A DNA stretch of 64,000 nt from the NCBI GenBank assembly GCA_027487945.1, contig JAIYCQ010000008.1, positions 59,144 through 123,143 of the forward strand, written 5' to 3'. How positions within the stretch are numbered: the first letter of the stretch is position 1; every line of letters begins with the position of its first letter. The position numbers and the translations under genes are program-made. Shown here piece after piece: positions 37,278 to 47,041 of this stretch. A model generated the notes under the pieces. That model was not told the DNA's origin. It saw only the letters and a program-made list of their open reading frames with translations, and did no database searches. The DNA is from Caulobacteraceae bacterium. Lineage in GTDB: Bacteria > Pseudomonadota > Alphaproteobacteria > Caulobacterales > Caulobacteraceae.

Positions 37278-39224
37278 ATGGTTTCCGACGCCGCCGGCGC
37301 CTCCGTTCCGGACAAGGCCAATCCGGCCAATGGCCACGACGGCCACAAGCCCCAGGGATTCCTCGCCCTGGTGCTGGGCTCCATCGGCGTCGTCTTCGGC
37401 GACATCGGGACCAGCCCGCTCTACGCCATGCGCGAGGCCCTGCATCACACCCGCAGCGGCGTCGAGACCGAGCTGGCCGTGCTGGGGGTCGTCTCGCTGG
37501 TCATCTGGGCGCTGATCCTGATCGTGACCCTGAAGTACGTCGTCCTGCTGATGCGGGCCGACAACAAGGGCGAGGGCGGCACCCTGGCCCTGATGGCCCT
37601 GGCGCGCCGGACCCTGGCCAAGCCCAGCGGCAAGCGGTCGGCGACCGTCTTCTTCCTCGGCGTGATCGGCGCGGCGCTGTTCTACGGCGACGGCATCATC
37701 ACCCCGGCCATCTCGGTGCTGTCGGCGGTCGAGGGCCTCAAGGACGCGCCCGGCATGGCCGGCCGGGTCGACAACTGGATCCTGCCGATCTCGGCCGGCA
37801 TCCTGATTGCCCTGTTCATGGTCCAGTCGCGCGGCACCCACCGGGTCGCCGCCTTCTTCGGTCCCATCACCCTGGTCTGGTTCCTGGTGCTGGGAGGCCT
37901 CGGCCTCTACCACCTGTTCGACGACCCCTCGATCCTGCGCGCCGCCTCGCCGCACTACGGGATCGTCTTCCTGTTCGAGAACGGCTTCCTGGGCTTCGTG
38001 ATCCTCGGCAGCGTCTTCCTGGCGGTGACCGGGGCCGAGGCCCTGTACGCCGACATGGGCCATTTCGGCAAAAAGCCGATCCAGGCCGGCTGGCTGTGGA
38101 TCGTCTTCCCCTGTCTGGTGCTCAACTACCTCGGCCAGGGGGGGCTGATCCTCGCCAACCCCGCCGCCCGCGAGAACCCCTTCTGGGAGATGGTGCCGCA
38201 GATCGCCTACTGGCCGGTGCTGATTCTGGCCGCCGTGGCCACGGTCATCGCCAGCCAGGCTGTGATCACCGGCGCCTTCTCGGTCACCCAGCAGGCGGTT
38301 TCGCTGGGCCTGCTGCCGCGCATCGACATCCGCCGCACCAGCGAGACCCAGGCCGGCCAGATCTATGTGCCGCAGGTCAACACCCTGCTGCTGATCGGGG
38401 TTCTGGTGCTGCTGTTCAGCTTCAAGACCTCCAGCGCCCTGGCCGCCGCCTACGGCATCGCCGTGACCGGCTCGATGTTCGTCGACACCCTGCTGGCCTT
38501 CGTCATCGTGCGGGTGCTGTGGAAGTGGCGCTGGTCCGCCACCCTGGCGGTGCTCGTGCCGATGGTGGCCATCGACCTGACCTTCATCTCGTCCAACCTG
38601 CTGAAGATCCCGCAGGGCGCCTGGATGCCGCTGGTGTTCGGTGCGGTGCTGGTGCTGATCATGTGGACCTGGACCAAGGGCGCCCAGATTCTCTCCGACA
38701 AGACCCGGCGGGACTCGGTGCCGCTGGTCGACCTGATCGACATTCTGAAGGCCCGGGCCCCGCACCGCGCGCCTGGCACGGCCATCTTCCTGACCAGCGA
38801 TCCGGACATGACCCCGGTCGCGCTGATGCACAATCTCAAGCACAACAAGGTGCTGCACGAGAAGAACGTCATCGCCACGGTGCGCACCGCCGAGACGCCG
38901 CGGGTGTCGGAAGCGGAGCGGGTGCGGATCGAGGTGGTCAATGACGACTTCAAGAAGCTGATCATCACCTACGGCTTCATGGAAACGCCGAACGTGCCCA
39001 AGGCCCTGACGCTGCTGCGCAAGCAGCAGGGTCTGAAGTTCGACATCATGTCGACCAGCTTCTTCCTCGGCCGCCGCTCGGTGATCGCCTCGGCCCACAG
39101 CGGCATGCCGCTCTGGCAGGACAAGCTGTTCATCTTCCTGATGAAGAACGCCGCCAACCCGACCGACTTCTTCAAGATTCCGCCGGGGCGCGTGGTCGAG
39201 CTGGGCGCCCAGGTGACGGTGTGA
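37278..39224 (+). CDS. kup: potassium uptake protein Kup
   Basis: 648 residues from the ATG at 37278 with a GGAGGGA Shine-Dalgarno. It is a 12-helix KUP/HAK K+/H+ symporter with the N-terminal signature GSIGVVFGDIGTSPLYAMREAL, then NKGEGGTLALMAL, YGDGIITPAISVLSAVEG and VTGAEALYADMGHFG. A C-terminal cytoplasmic domain (about 480-648) ends in SFFLGRRSVI and FKIPPGRVVELGAQ. The small downstream gene overlaps it by four bases. Confidence 0.95.
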   Translation: MVSDAAGASVPDKANPANGHDGHKPQGFLALVLGSIGVVFGDIGTSPLYAMREALHHTRSGVETELAVLGVVSLVIWALILIVTLKYVVLLMRADNKGEGGTLALMALARRTLAKPSGKRSATVFFLGVIGAALFYGDGIITPAISVLSAVEGLKDAPGMAGRVDNWILPISAGILIALFMVQSRGTHRVAAFFGPITLVWFLVLGGLGLYHLFDDPSILRAASPHYGIVFLFENGFLGFVILGSVFLAVTGAEALYADMGHFGKKPIQAGWLWIVFPCLVLNYLGQGGLILANPAARENPFWEMVPQIAYWPVLILAAVATVIASQAVITGAFSVTQQAVSLGLLPRIDIRRTSETQAGQIYVPQVNTLLLIGVLVLLFSFKTSSALAAAYGIAVTGSMFVDTLLAFVIVRVLWKWRWSATLAVLVPMVAIDLTFISSNLLKIPQGAWMPLVFGAVLVLIMWTWTKGAQILSDKTRRDSVPLVDLIDILKARAPHRAPGTAIFLTSDPDMTPVALMHNLKHNKVLHEKNVIATVRTAETPRVSEAERVRIEVVNDDFKKLIITYGFMETPNVPKALTLLRKQQGLKFDIMSTSFFLGRRSVIASAHSGMPLWQDKLFIFLMKNAANPTDFFKIPPGRVVELGAQVTV

Positions 39225-39592
39225 TCCGCGCCATCTCCATCGGCGGCGACGTCCTCTGGATCCTCGCCCTGGCCCTGATGGCGTCCTTCACCCTGGCGGC
39301 CTGGAAGCGGATCGGCGCCGGCGTCCGCGTGCCTGTCCTGTGGCGGGCGGGCGCCCCGCTGCTCCGGGCGCCGCGCTGGGCCGCGCTGCTGGCGCTGCCC
39401 CTGATCACCTTCGCCATCGGCGCCTGGCTGCAGGTCGAGAGCCGTGAGCCGGGCCGGGACCTGACCGGCGCCCTCGTCGTGCTCGGCGTTCGCGCGACCC
39501 TGGCGCCGCTGTTCGCCATTCTGCATCTGGGCCGGGTCCAGAAGACGCTGGCGATGCTCGAGGTCGAGGGCGCCCTCCCCCCACCCCGCTGA
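39221..39592 (+). CDS. small membrane protein coupled to kup
   Basis: 123 residues from a GTG whose last bases overlap the kup TGA (GTGA). There are three hydrophobic stretches, about 10-27, 50-65 and 82-100. I recognise no family. The overlap suggests translational coupling with kup and perhaps an accessory role in the transporter, which is inference from position only. Confidence 0.6.
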   Translation: MIRAISIGGDVLWILALALMASFTLAAWKRIGAGVRVPVLWRAGAPLLRAPRWAALLALPLITFAIGAWLQVESREPGRDLTGALVVLGVRATLAPLFAILHLGRVQKTLAMLEVEGALPPPR

Positions 39593-39694
39593 GGGCGCCC
39601 GCCGCGTCCGTCTGGCGCCGGTTTTGGGTTGACCGGCGGGCCGGAACGCCGTTGAACGCCCGCGACTTTTGCTTCCCGTCGCAGGATACCGCCC

Positions 39695-40930
39695 GTGCCC
39701 GCCCACAAGTCCGTCAAGAAGGTCGTCCTCGCCTATTCGGGCGGCCTCGACACCTCGATCATCCTCAAGTGGCTGCAGACCGAATACGGGGCGGAGGTCA
39801 TCACCTTCACCGCCGACCTGGGCCAGGGTGAGGAGATCGAACCGGCGCGCGCCAAGGCGCTGGCCGCCGGCGTGAAGCCGGAGAACATCTTCATCGAGGA
39901 TGTGCGCGAGGAGTTCGTGCGCGACTACGTCTTCCCGATGTTCCGCGCCAACACCGTCTATGAGGGCCAGTACCTGCTCGGCACCTCCATCGCCCGGCCG
40001 CTGATCGCCAAGAAGCAGATCGAGATCGCCCGCAAGATGGGCGCCGACGCCGTCAGCCACGGCGCGACCGGCAAGGGCAACGACCAGGTCCGCTTCGAGC
40101 TCGGCTACTATGGCCTTGAGCCCGACATCACCGTGATCGCCCCCTGGCGGGAATGGGACTTCAAGTCCCGCGAGGCGCTGCTGGACTTCGCCGAGAAGCA
40201 TCAGATCCAGATCACCAAGGACAAGCGCGGCGAGGCGCCGTTCAGCGTCGACGCCAACCTTCTGCACAGCTCCTCCGAGGGCAAGGTGCTGGAGGATCCG
40301 GCCGTCGAGGCGCCCGAGTTCGTCCACATGCGCACCATCGCGCCGGAAGACGCGCCGGATACGCCGCAGGTCTTCACCATCGACTTCGAGAAGGGCGACC
40401 CCGTCGCCATCGACGGCGTGGCCATGTCGCCCGCCACGCTGCTGACGAAGCTGAACCAGCTGGGCCACGACAACGGCGTCGGCCGGCTGGACCTGGTCGA
40501 GAACCGCTTCGTCGGCATGAAGTCGCGCGGCGTCTATGAGACCCCTGGCGGCACGATCCTGCTGGCCGCCCACCGCGGCATCGAGTCGATCACGCTGGAC
40601 CGCGGGGCCATGCACCTGAAGGACGAGCTGATGCCGAAGTACGCATCGCTGGTCTACAACGGCTTCTGGTTCTCGCCGGAGCGCGAGATGCTGCAGGCGG
40701 CGATCGACTACAGCCAGGCCAAAGTCACCGGCCGGGTGCGGGTCAAGCTCTACAAGGGCAATGTCTCGATCATCGGCCGCGAGAGCGCCTTCAGCCTCTA
40801 CGACCAGGACCTGGTCACCTTCGAGGAAGGCAAGGTCGCCTACGACCACCGCGACGCCGGCGGGTTCATCAAGCTGAACGCCCTGCGCCTGCGGGTGCTG
40901 GCCAAGCGCGACAAGCGGGACGCCGGCTAG
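39695..40930 (+). CDS. argG: argininosuccinate synthase
   Basis: 411 residues from a GTG. It joins citrulline and aspartate with ATP in arginine synthesis. The PP-loop is AYSGGLDTS near residues 12-20, followed by the family motifs [37 protein letters not shown] and [16 protein letters not shown] sequence. Complete and of normal length. Confidence 0.96.
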   Translation: MPAHKSVKKVVLAYSGGLDTSIILKWLQTEYGAEVITFTADLGQGEEIEPARAKALAAGVKPENIFIEDVREEFVRDYVFPMFRANTVYEGQYLLGTSIARPLIAKKQIEIARKMGADAVSHGATGKGNDQVRFELGYYGLEPDITVIAPWREWDFKSREALLDFAEKHQIQITKDKRGEAPFSVDANLLHSSSEGKVLEDPAVEAPEFVHMRTIAPEDAPDTPQVFTIDFEKGDPVAIDGVAMSPATLLTKLNQLGHDNGVGRLDLVENRFVGMKSRGVYETPGGTILLAAHRGIESITLDRGAMHLKDELMPKYASLVYNGFWFSPEREMLQAAIDYSQAKVTGRVRVKLYKGNVSIIGRESAFSLYDQDLVTFEEGKVAYDHRDAGGFIKLNALRLRVLAKRDKRDAG

Positions 40931-41051
40931 GGCGCGCTGGCCAGTCCATCGCCCGCCGGCGCCGAGGGTTCCGGCGGAGGGCGAAGCATGAGAGGCTTCC
41001 GGCTCGGGATGGCGGCGCAGACCGCCTGGGGCCTTCGGGAGTTATCGTTCA

Positions 41052-41462
41052 ATGCAAGCCTATGCCTTTGTCGCCATCGTTACGGGCCTGGCGCTCCTCG
41101 CCTATGTCTGGATGGGGATGCGCGTCGGCGGCGCACGCAGCAAATGTGGCATCGCCGCGCCGCAGATGACCGGCGATCCGGTGCTGGAGCGCCATATCCG
41201 CGTCCAGGCCAACACCCTGGAGTGGCTGCCGATCTTCCTGCCGTCTCTGTGGATGTTCCACCTGTTCTGGCAGCCGCAGGACCCGATGGGCGTCATCGCC
41301 TTCGCCCTGGGCATGGTCTGGATCGTCGGCCGGATCCTCTACGCGCTCGGCTACGTCGCCGATCCCGGCAAGCGTGAAGCCGGCTTCGTCATCCAGATGC
41401 TCGCCGCCGCCGCCCTGCTGTTCGGGGCGCTGGGCAAGGCTGTGTGGGTTCTGGTGGCCTGA
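41052..41462 (+). CDS. MAPEG-family membrane protein
   Basis: 136 residues with four hydrophobic helices. The family region is RHIRVQANTLEWLPIFLPSLW (E. coli YecN-type), followed by VGRILYALGYVADPGKREAGF. MAPEG proteins are membrane-associated glutathione- or eicosanoid-metabolising relatives; the bacterial role is not established. Confidence 0.88.
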   Translation: MQAYAFVAIVTGLALLAYVWMGMRVGGARSKCGIAAPQMTGDPVLERHIRVQANTLEWLPIFLPSLWMFHLFWQPQDPMGVIAFALGMVWIVGRILYALGYVADPGKREAGFVIQMLAAAALLFGALGKAVWVLVA

Positions 41463-41527
41463 CGCACTGCGCGTCGAAGGACGCTGGCGGCCGCAGCGCT
41501 CCGGATCAACCTGGCAGGGCTGAGGGG

Positions 41528-42307
41528 CTAGACCTTCAGCCCTGCCAGGACCACGGCCTGCCAGATGGCGAGGCCAGTCACCAGCAGGCCGACCAGCCAG
41601 GTCAGGGCGCGGACCGGCAGGACCTTGGTCATCCAGCCGGCGAACGGCGCGGCCAGCACCCCGCCGGCGATCAGGCCGCCTACCGACCAGGCGTGGTCCG
41701 CCAGGCCCGTGGCGTCCCAGTGACCGGTCAGGATGGCCGACACGAAGGTCGCCGAGATGGCCGAGGCGACGAAGAACTCCGCCGCGTTGGTTGTGCCGAT
41801 CGCCTGGCGCGGCTCTGCGCCCGAGCCCAGCAGGGTGCTGGTCACCACCGGCCCCCAGCCGCCGCCGCCGATCGCGTCGAAGAAGCCGCCGATGAAGCCC
41901 AGCGGGGCAGGCCGCTTCCAGCTCAGCACCTTTGGCCGCGTGCCCTTCCAGGCGCGCCACAGGATGATCAGCCCCATCAGGCCAAGCCAGGCCACGACCC
42001 AGGGCTTGACCACATCGCCGTCGATCGAGGTCAGGACAAAGGTGCCCATCACCCCGCCCAACACGCCGCCGCTCGCCAGCAGGCCCAGCAGCTTCCAGTT
42101 CACGTTGCGATAGATGATGTGCGACACGGCCGAGGCCGCGCCGGTGAACACCTTGGCCGCGTGGACGCTGGCCGAGGCGTTGGCGGGCGGGACGCCCAGC
42201 GCCAGAAGCACGGTCGAGGAGACCACGCCGTAGGCCATGCCCAGCGCGCCGTCGACAAGCTGCGCGGCGACCCCGACGGCAAAGAAAATCCAGAAATCGG
42301 GATCCAT
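41528..42307 (-). CDS. TSUP-family (TauE/SafE) transporter
   Basis: About 259 residues from the ATG at 42307 (a GTG six bases upstream is possible). Seven or eight hydrophobic helices with two repeated halves: LVDGALGMAYGVVSSTVLLALG near the N-terminus and FIGGFFDAIGGGGWGPVVTSTLL in the middle. The family exports sulfite, sulfonates or related anions. The neighbours give no substrate hint. Confidence 0.9.
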   Translation of the reverse strand: MDPDFWIFFAVGVAAQLVDGALGMAYGVVSSTVLLALGVPPANASASVHAAKVFTGAASAVSHIIYRNVNWKLLGLLASGGVLGGVMGTFVLTSIDGDVVKPWVVAWLGLMGLIILWRAWKGTRPKVLSWKRPAPLGFIGGFFDAIGGGGWGPVVTSTLLGSGAEPRQAIGTTNAAEFFVASAISATFVSAILTGHWDATGLADHAWSVGGLIAGGVLAAPFAGWMTKVLPVRALTWLVGLLVTGLAIWQAVVLAGLKV

Positions 42308-42449
42308 GTCCACCTGGCGAACTGAACGACCCGACAGGCATCGCAGGTAATCCCACCCGCGTCACTCGGGATTCACTGAGGTGAGGCTCAGGAAATCTGC
42401 CGCTCACGCCCTCTTGTCCGTGGCGTGAAGGCCATGCGATGGGCCGCCG

Positions 42450-43082
42450 ATGATCCTTCCCGTCGATCCCGCCCGCTACGGCGCCTTTCTGGCCATCATG
42501 TCGGTGATGGCGGTGACGCCCGGTCCGGCCAACCTGTTCGCCATCGCCGCAGGCATGCAGCGCGGCCGCCGACAGGCCCTGATCGGCGTGGCCGGCATGA
42601 ACGCCGCGACCCTCGTCTGGTTCGGCGGCGCGGCCCTGGGTCTGGGCGCCCTGGTCGCCGCCTTCCCGGCCGCCTTCCGGCTGCTGGCGGTCGCCGGCGG
42701 CCTCTATGTCGCCTGGCTGGGCCTCCGCTCGCTGTGGTCCGGCCTGCGCGACCAGGGCGCCGGTCCCTCGGCGGCGCCCGCCGTCCACCGCGCCCGCTCG
42801 GCCTTCCTCGACGGCTTCTCGGTCCAGATCGCCAACCCCAAGGCGCTGCTGTTCTTCACCGCCGTCCTGCCGCCCTTCATCGACCTCGACCGTCCGATCG
42901 TTCCACAGCTGCTGCTGTTCGCGGCGGCCACCATCGGTTTCGACCTCATCGCCATGAGCGCCTACGGCCTCGGCGGCGCGGCCCTGTCGGCCCGGATGAA
43001 CGAGCCGGCCTTCCGGCGTGGCTTTGCGCTGCTGGTCGGGACCCTGCTGATCGCGGCGGCGGTGCTGATCCTGACCCGCTAG
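42450..43082 (+). CDS. LysE/RhtB-family amino-acid exporter
   Basis: 210 residues, six hydrophobic helices. The family signature MAVTPGPANLFAIAAGMQRGRRQALIGVAGMNAAT lies in the first third, and FLDGFSVQIANPKALLFF in the second half. These proteins export amino acids or homoserine lactones; the substrate cannot be read. Confidence 0.9.
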   Translation: MILPVDPARYGAFLAIMSVMAVTPGPANLFAIAAGMQRGRRQALIGVAGMNAATLVWFGGAALGLGALVAAFPAAFRLLAVAGGLYVAWLGLRSLWSGLRDQGAGPSAAPAVHRARSAFLDGFSVQIANPKALLFFTAVLPPFIDLDRPIVPQLLLFAAATIGFDLIAMSAYGLGGAALSARMNEPAFRRGFALLVGTLLIAAAVLILTR

Positions 43083-43202
43083 CAGCCAGGACGCCGGAGT
43101 GCTGCTGCCAACATATTGAGCACCAAGGGGAATTCGCGCCGTCAACCCTTGTGGGCGCCTCATCGGATCACGCAGCCTGCCGATCCAGACGAGGAGGTGA
43201 TC

Positions 43203-43469
43203 ATGACGGACGACTTCGAACGCCAGCTCCGCGGCGAGCGGCTGACCACGACCGAGGTGCTCTACTACATGCCCGACTGTCCGGCCCTGCTGCAGCGGTT
43301 CCTGTGGCAGACGCTCGATCTCGCGCCCCGGTTTCCGCGCGTGCACCGGTTCCTCGACTTCTGGCGACGGGAAATCGACGCCACCATCCATTCGGTCACC
43401 GTCGCCTCGCCGGCCCTCATCCAGCCCGCCCGCCTGCGCATCGCCCGCCACATGGAGAGTCTTCACTAG
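43203..43469 (+). CDS. Usg-family protein
   Basis: 88 residues from the ATG at 43203, which has a GAGGAGGTGATC ribosome-binding region. The sequence LTTTEVLYYMPDCPALLQRFLWQTLDLAPRFPRVHRFLDFWRREIDATIHSV is the Usg signature, a small alphaproteobacterial family often encoded near trpF. Its function is unknown. Confidence 0.85.
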   Translation: MTDDFERQLRGERLTTTEVLYYMPDCPALLQRFLWQTLDLAPRFPRVHRFLDFWRREIDATIHSVTVASPALIQPARLRIARHMESLH

Positions 43470-43572
43470 CCCTTGGCGCAACCCCCGCCCGGCGCCATGT
43501 GTTGAGGTGAAGGACAAACAGGGCCTGTCCGCGTCGCCCGGCGCGGGCGCCGCCGCGCGGGAGTGGATCACC

Positions 43573-44139
43573 ATGACGATCAGAGCCGTCGCTACGGCGG
43601 GGCTGCTTGCGGCGAGCCTGGCGCTCACCGCCTGCGCCACCGCCACGCCTTACCAGCCGAACCGGCCGGGACAGTCGGTCTCGGGGGGGTTTTCGGAGTC
43701 GCGGCTGGAGGCGAGCCGCTTCCGCGTGAGCTTCGCGGGCAACAGCCTGACCTCGCGCGACACGGTCGAGCGCTACCTGCTCTATCGCGCCGCCGAGATC
43801 ACCGTCGGCGAAGGCCATGACTGGTTCAGCCTCGTCGAGCGCGACACCGACCGCAAGACGCGCACCTACGTCGACCCCCAGCCTTATGGCGCCTATGGCT
43901 GGTGGCGTCCGTCCTGGCGCTTCTACGGGGCCTCCTGGGGCTGGCGCCGCTGGGATCCCTGGTACGGCGATCCGTTCTGGGCCGACCGTATGGACGTCCG
44001 CACGGTCGAGAAGTTCGAGGCGACGGCCGAGATCGTGCTGGGCAAGGGCCCCAAACCCCCCAACGATCCGCGCGCCTTCGACGCCCGCGACGTCATGGCC
44101 AACCTCGGCCCGACCATCCAGCGACCGGTGAGCAACTGA
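43573..44139 (+). CDS. CC0125/CC1285-family lipoprotein
   Basis: 188 residues from the ATG at 43573. The signal peptide ends in LTACATA, a lipobox. The mature part has SRFRVSFAGNSLTSRDTVERYLLYRAAEITV, then a Trp/Tyr-rich stretch YGAYGWWRPSWRFYGASWGW and a C-terminal KPPNDPRAFDARDVM. That pattern matches the family named after Caulobacter CC0125 and CC1285; no function is established. A strong hairpin follows the stop. Confidence 0.82.
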   Translation: MTIRAVATAGLLAASLALTACATATPYQPNRPGQSVSGGFSESRLEASRFRVSFAGNSLTSRDTVERYLLYRAAEITVGEGHDWFSLVERDTDRKTRTYVDPQPYGAYGWWRPSWRFYGASWGWRRWDPWYGDPFWADRMDVRTVEKFEATAEIVLGKGPKPPNDPRAFDARDVMANLGPTIQRPVSN

Positions 44140-44152
44140 CCGCGCAAAGAAA

Positions 44153-44178
44153 AAGGGCGGCCCTCGCGAGCCGCCCTT
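44153..44178. terminator. bidirectional terminator between convergent genes
   Basis: AAGGGCGGC and GCCGCCCTT form a perfect nine-base stem around eight bases, preceded by an AAAGAAAAA run on the plus strand (a T-run for the minus strand). It sits between the lipoprotein stop (44139) and the SDR stop (44202). Confidence 0.75.
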
Positions 44179-44201
44179 CGTCGTCGATCCTGCGTCGCGT
44201 G

Positions 44202-44990
44202 TTAGCGCGGCGCCATGCGGATGGAGCCGTCCAGGCGGACGTCTTCACCGTTGAAGTAGCCGTTGCGGATCATTTCCAGCGCCAGCGAGGCGTACTCTTC
44301 CGCCTGGCCGAGACGCTTGGGGAAGGGCACCTGGGCGCCGAGGGCGGCCTTCACGGCCTCCGGAGCGGCGTTCAGCAGCGGGGTGTTGAAGATGCCCGGC
44401 AGGATGGTGTTCACCCGGATGCCTTCGTTGGACAGGTCGCGGGCGATCGGCAGGGTCATGCCGACGACGCCGCCCTTGGACGCCGAATAGGCCGCCTGGC
44501 CGATCTGGCCGTCCTCGGCCGCCACGGAGGCGGTGTTGACGATGGCGCCGCGGTCGCCGTCCGGCAGGGGCTCCAGGGTCAGCATGCCGGCCGCCGACTT
44601 GGCGATGCAGCGGAAGGTGCCGACCAGGTTGATCTGGATGATCATGTCGAAGTGCGACAGCGGGAAGTGCTTGATCTCGCCGCTGTTCTTGTCGCGGCTG
44701 GCCGTCTTGGCGGCGTTGCCGGTGCCGGCGCAGTTGACCAGGATACGCTCCTGGCCGTTGGCGGCGCGGGCCTTCTCGAAGCCGGCGTCGACCTCAGCGT
44801 CGCTGGTGACGTTGACGGCGCAGAAGGTCACGCCCAGTTCTTTCTCGAGGGCGGCGCCGCGTTCGGCCTGGCGGTCGAGGTCGAAGATGGCGACCTTGAC
44901 GCCGTGGGCGACCAGGGCGCGGACAGTGGCCTCACCGAGGCCGGACGCGCCGCCGGTGACGACGGCGGAAATGGAGGAATCAAGCTTCAT
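44202..44990 (-). CDS. SDR, 3-hydroxyacyl-CoA dehydrogenase type II-like (HSD10 family)
   Basis: 262 residues. Cofactor motif TGGASGLG near 12-19, Asp in FDLDRQ (NAD-binding), NCAGTGNAAKTA, catalytic Ser in VNTASVAAEDGQIGQAAYSASKGGV with the Tyr and Lys, and a C-terminal GSIRMAP. The insertion of about 20 residues before the HFDMIIQINLVGTF helix is typical of HSD10-type enzymes that oxidise 3-hydroxyacyl-CoA. Fatty-acid or branched-chain degradation is likely. Confidence 0.9.
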   Translation of the reverse strand: MKLDSSISAVVTGGASGLGEATVRALVAHGVKVAIFDLDRQAERGAALEKELGVTFCAVNVTSDAEVDAGFEKARAANGQERILVNCAGTGNAAKTASRDKNSGEIKHFPLSHFDMIIQINLVGTFRCIAKSAAGMLTLEPLPDGDRGAIVNTASVAAEDGQIGQAAYSASKGGVVGMTLPIARDLSNEGIRVNTILPGIFNTPLLNAAPEAVKAALGAQVPFPKRLGQAEEYASLALEMIRNGYFNGEDVRLDGSIRMAPR

Positions 44991-45043
44991 GGACGGCTCC
45001 CCGTGCGTTGTGTTGAACTACAGTCGAAGAGCGGTTTAGTCCT

Positions 45044-45445
45044 ATGAGCGCCAATTCCAAGCCGTCACCCGACGTCAACTCGATCATCGACCCCGCCAAG
45101 GCCCTGGTTCCCGAGGTCGTCAAGGTCAATGAACAGCGGGTGGCGCAGGGATTCTGGCCCAAGATCCGCAAGGTGGCGACGCGGATTCCGTTCGCCGCCG
45201 ACGCCCTGTCGGTCTGGTGGTGCGCGCGCGATCCGGACACGCCGAAGGCCGCCAAGGGCATGATGCTGGCGGCGCTGGCCTACTTTGTCCTGCCCACAGA
45301 CGTGATCCCCGACCTCCTGGCCGGCGTCGGCTTCACTGACGACGCGGCGGTGTTCGCCGCCCTGATCGCCGTGGTCGGCAAGCATCTGAAGCCGGCGCAC
45401 AAGGCCTCGGCCTCGGCCTTCCTGCGCAAGGTCGCCGGGGACTGA
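45044..45445 (+). CDS. DUF1232 (YkvA-like) membrane protein
   Basis: 133 residues. The conserved DUF1232 core KAAKGMMLAALAYFVLPTDVIPDLLAGVGFTDDAAVFAA lies near residues 65-105 with one hydrophobic helix. The family has no assigned function. It ends one base before the lysoplasmalogenase-like gene. Confidence 0.85.
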   Translation: MSANSKPSPDVNSIIDPAKALVPEVVKVNEQRVAQGFWPKIRKVATRIPFAADALSVWWCARDPDTPKAAKGMMLAALAYFVLPTDVIPDLLAGVGFTDDAAVFAALIAVVGKHLKPAHKASASAFLRKVAGD

Positions 45446-45446
45446 C

Positions 45447-46121
45447 ATGGGCCCGGGGGGGACGCCGAGCATCGAGGATCCGGCCGCCATCGCCCTGTCG
45501 GTGATGGCCCTGGCCATGCTGGTCTACGGCCTTGTGCTGGTCGGCCGGGAGCCGTCGCCGTTACGTACCGGGATCAAGACGCTCGCCGTCGCCGCCCTGG
45601 CGGTCGCCGCCGCCCTGCTGCAGGCGCCCTGGGTCCTGGTCGCCGCCCTCGCCCTCTGCGCCCTGGGCGACGCCTTCCTCGCCCTCGACCCCAAGCGTTG
45701 GCTGCCCGCCGGGATGGTCGCCTTCCTAGTCGGCCATGCCCTCTACATCGCCCTGTTCGCGGCGTGGAAGGATCCGCTGCTCGAGCCGGGTCCCGTGCGG
45801 CTGATCGCCTTCGCCGCCCTGGCGGCCCTGGCGGTGACGCTGCTGGCCTTCCTGTGGAAACACCTGGGCGTGCTTCGTCCGGCGGTCGTCCTCTATGTGA
45901 TCGTCATCTCGGTCATGACGGGCTTCAGCTTCATGCTCGACCCGGGCTTCTGGCCGGCCATGGCCGGGTCGGTCGCCTTCCTGGCCTCCGACGCGGTGCT
46001 GGCGGTCAGCCTGTTCCGCGGCGAGGTGCTGTTCGGCTCGACCCGCATCACCAACTGGACCGTCTGGTTCCTCTACTGCGCGGCGCAGATCGGGATCACG
46101 GCGGCGTTCCTCGGGCTCTAG
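45447..46121 (+). CDS. YhhN/TMEM86-family lysoplasmalogenase-like membrane protein
   Basis: 224 residues, seven to eight hydrophobic helices. The YhhN motifs ALCALGDAFLAL, FLVGHALYIALFA and SVAFLASDAVLAVSLF are present. Characterised relatives hydrolyse the vinyl-ether bond of lysoplasmalogens; the bacterial substrate is unclear. Its TAG stop shares bases with the stop of the convergent EamA gene (CTAG). Confidence 0.88.
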   Translation: MGPGGTPSIEDPAAIALSVMALAMLVYGLVLVGREPSPLRTGIKTLAVAALAVAAALLQAPWVLVAALALCALGDAFLALDPKRWLPAGMVAFLVGHALYIALFAAWKDPLLEPGPVRLIAFAALAALAVTLLAFLWKHLGVLRPAVVLYVIVISVMTGFSFMLDPGFWPAMAGSVAFLASDAVLAVSLFRGEVLFGSTRITNWTVWFLYCAAQIGITAAFLGL

Positions 46122-47038
46122 GCCCCCGCCCTTTTCGACAGCTGGTGCTCGCGCAGGGTGATGAACAGGGTCGAGACCACCACGATGGCCGCCCCGGCGA
46201 TGGTCGCCCAGGTCGGCACCTCGTTGAAGATCGCAAAGCCGATGGCGGCGGAGAACACCAGCCGCGTGTAGTCGATGGGGGCCATGGCTGCGGCGTCGCC
46301 GATCTGCATGCCCTTGATGTAGCAGCCCTGGGTGATGGTCCCCATCACGCCCATGGCGGCCAGCAGGGCCAGGTCGACCGGCGCCGGCCAGCGCCAGACG
46401 AACAGGGCCGGCGGCAGCGAGAAGGCCAGCCCCAGCACCGCCGACCAGACCAGCAGGGTGAAGGGGCTGTGGTCGCGGGTCATCACCTTCATGCCGGTGA
46501 TGGTCATGGCGAAGCCCAGGGCCGCGCCCAGGGCGGCCGCCTGGCCCCAGCCGAAACCATGCCCCGGCGCGCCCGGCTGCAGCATGACCAGGACGCCGGC
46601 GAACCCGACCAGCGCCGCCCCGATGCGCAGCGGACCCAGCGGCTCGCGCAGCACGAAGAAGGCCAGCGGCACCAGCCACAGGGTGCGGGTGAACGACAGG
46701 GCGTTGGCCTCGGCCAGCGGCAGGACCTGGAAGGCGTAGAAGCTCATGATCATGGCGACGGTGCCGACCGCCGACCGGAAGAACAGGATGCCCGGCCGCG
46801 TGGTGTGGAAGGCCCCGCGCCAGTCGCGCAGGATCATCGGCGCCAGCACCAGCAGGCCCGCCGCCTGGCGATAGAAGGTCTGCAGCGCCGCCGGATAGTC
46901 GTCGCCGAGGAACTTGATCAGCGTCGTCATCACGGTGAAGCCGAGCGCCGAGGCCAGCATCCACAGCGCGCCCCGGACGTTGGGGGCCAGGGTCGGCCGC
47001 TGCGGCAGCGGCGCGACGGGAGGAACCTCGTCCGGCAC
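46118..47038 (-). CDS. EamA-family drug/metabolite exporter
   Basis: 306 residues from a GTG, about ten hydrophobic helices in two EamA halves. Signature segments are RGALWMLASALGFTVMTTLIKFLG, FYAFQVLPLAEANALSFT and IDYTRLVFSAAIGFAIFNEVP. It follows the SDR gene by three bases and ends in a shared CTAG stop with the convergent gene. Substrate unknown. Confidence 0.9.
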   Translation of the reverse strand: MPDEVPPVAPLPQRPTLAPNVRGALWMLASALGFTVMTTLIKFLGDDYPAALQTFYRQAAGLLVLAPMILRDWRGAFHTTRPGILFFRSAVGTVAMIMSFYAFQVLPLAEANALSFTRTLWLVPLAFFVLREPLGPLRIGAALVGFAGVLVMLQPGAPGHGFGWGQAAALGAALGFAMTITGMKVMTRDHSPFTLLVWSAVLGLAFSLPPALFVWRWPAPVDLALLAAMGVMGTITQGCYIKGMQIGDAAAMAPIDYTRLVFSAAIGFAIFNEVPTWATIAGAAIVVVSTLFITLREHQLSKRAGA

Positions 47039-47041
47039 CCG

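Noticed and set aside
42308..42449. Possible riboswitch before the TSUP transporter gene
   Set aside because: A small CCCG...CGGG hairpin exists, but no SAM, fluoride or other riboswitch consensus could be recognised.
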